Notes under the pieces: generated by a model
The model's database searches: none
Seen by the model: the letters and a program-made list of their open reading frames with translations, nothing else
What the model was told of the DNA's origin: nothing
Shown: in pieces, positions 13,646 through 14,039 of the stretch
How positions within the stretch are numbered: position 1 is the first letter of the stretch
Layout: every line of letters starts with the position of its first letter
Source: Flavobacteriales bacterium
GTDB lineage: Bacteria > Bacteroidota > Bacteroidia > Flavobacteriales_D > Sanyastnellaceae
DNA length: 14,039 bases
Reading direction: 5' to 3'
Assembly (NCBI GenBank): GCA_947457285.1
Contig: CANGVZ010000020.1
Location: forward strand, 1 to 14,039
Made by a program: the position numbers and the translations under genes

Positions 13646-14014
13646 AATAAAACAGAAAACAAAATTAAAGGAGCCAAAGGTGAGGATGAAGCGGTAGATT
13701 TTCTTGTCAAAAAAGGCTACAAAATATTGGAGCGAAATTGGGTGCCAGGCAAACTCGAAATAGACATCATTGCCACAAGTGGAAAGTATGTCATTTTCAT
13801 AGAGGTCAAAACACGCCACAGCAATGCTTTTGCTGAACCGTGGGAAGCGGTAAATAGAAAAAAACAGCAACATATACTGCGAGCGGCCCACTACTACATC
13901 CGCAAAATGACCAATCAAATGGAGCCGAGATTTGATATAATATCTATAATTAATTTTCCAAACAAAGAGTTGAAGATCGATAACTTTGAAGATACTTTTT
14001 GGCCGCTGGCATAA
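13640..14014 (+). CDS. yraN: YraN/UPF0102-family PD-(D/E)XK nuclease-like protein
   Basis: The protein is 124 aa, the normal length of the UPF0102 family. The hallmark order is present: GAKGEDEAVDFLVKKGYKILERNW (11-34), then EIDIIA with Glu40 and Asp42, then the E-x-K core IEVKTR with Glu55 and Lys57, and a helical NRKKQQHILRAAHYYI segment. These residues form the metal-binding PD-(D/E)XK fold as in archaeal Holliday junction resolvases. The biological role of YraN is not established; a part in DNA processing is inferred from the fold. The start at 13640 places the conserved GxxGE motif about 10 residues from the N-terminus, as usual. Its ATG abuts the ATG of the divergent secreted protein, so its promoter must lie within that gene. 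No clear TAnnTTTG was found there. Confidence 0.92.
   Translation: MHNKTENKIKGAKGEDEAVDFLVKKGYKILERNWVPGKLEIDIIATSGKYVIFIEVKTRHSNAFAEPWEAVNRKKQQHILRAAHYYIRKMTNQMEPRFDIISIINFPNKELKIDNFEDTFWPLA
13660..13667 (-). promoter_or_regulatory. Candidate -7 box for the barrel-like gene, inside yraN
   Basis: On the minus strand TAATTTTG matches TAnnTTTG and ends 14 bases before the ATG at 13645. The base region 19 bases upstream is TTCA, a poor -33 box. If used, it would give a leader of only about 8 bases. Confidence 0.35.
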
Positions 14015-14039
14015 TACCAGGACCTTTGCGCCGAAATTC

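Noticed and set aside
13646..13918. Upstream extension of the barrel-like protein by 91 codons
   Set aside because: This part overlaps yraN antisense, lacks protein-like conservation signals and would bury the signal peptide internally.
14015..14039. Sequence after the yraN stop
   Set aside because: Only 25 bases remain; no feature can be supported.
1..14039. CRISPR arrays, insertion sequences, att sites, phage genes
   Set aside because: No regularly spaced repeats, transposase or integrase motifs, or terminal inverted repeats were seen. The tRNA-Cys 3' end has no direct repeat of itself in the window.

Overview
The window looks like an ordinary chromosomal segment of a member of the Bacteroidota, probably a flavobacterium-like lineage. 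Three lines of evidence support this. Several intergenic regions carry the Bacteroidota-type promoter (TTG-like -33 box, 18-19 bases, TAnnTTTG -7 box). Most starts follow A-rich leaders rather than Shine-Dalgarno sites. The gene families are also typical: a PstS-like protein followed by a secreted TPR protein, a DUF4175-type coiled-coil membrane protein, and barrel-like outer-membrane hypotheticals. There is no phage, transposon, CRISPR array or rRNA.

Left part (1-4293, all +): the tail of a PstS-like substrate-binding protein, then a secreted TPR protein ending at a strong terminator. A well-formed promoter then drives a tightly packed cassette of three tandem paralogous envelope proteins. 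The first two are lipoproteins; the third has a signal peptide but no lipobox. A bidirectional hairpin at 4286-4308 separates the cassette from a convergent XRE-family regulator (-).

Middle (4694-11477): a short region divergent from the XRE gene holds a 57-codon frame interrupted by one in-frame TAA, probably a decayed small gene. The rest is on the minus strand. In transcription order it reads tatA (54 aa), gatA (GTG start, 14 bases after tatA), a separate promoter and a rare good Shine-Dalgarno site, the 1111-aa DUF4175-type protein, a hairpin, then a DAACS-family symporter.

Right part (11585-14014): a tRNA-Cys(GCA) on the minus strand with its own promoter and terminator; divergent from it, a membrane-anchored coiled-coil protein (+) ending at a terminator; then a convergent secreted barrel-like protein (-) whose ATG abuts the ATG of the divergent gene yraN (+), forming a shared ATGCAT.

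The most interesting items are the three-paralog cassette, the TAA-interrupted small frame beside the XRE gene, the abutting divergent starts at 13640-13645, and the dyads overlapping the tatA and tRNA-Cys promoters. No clearly novel defence or biosynthetic system was found.
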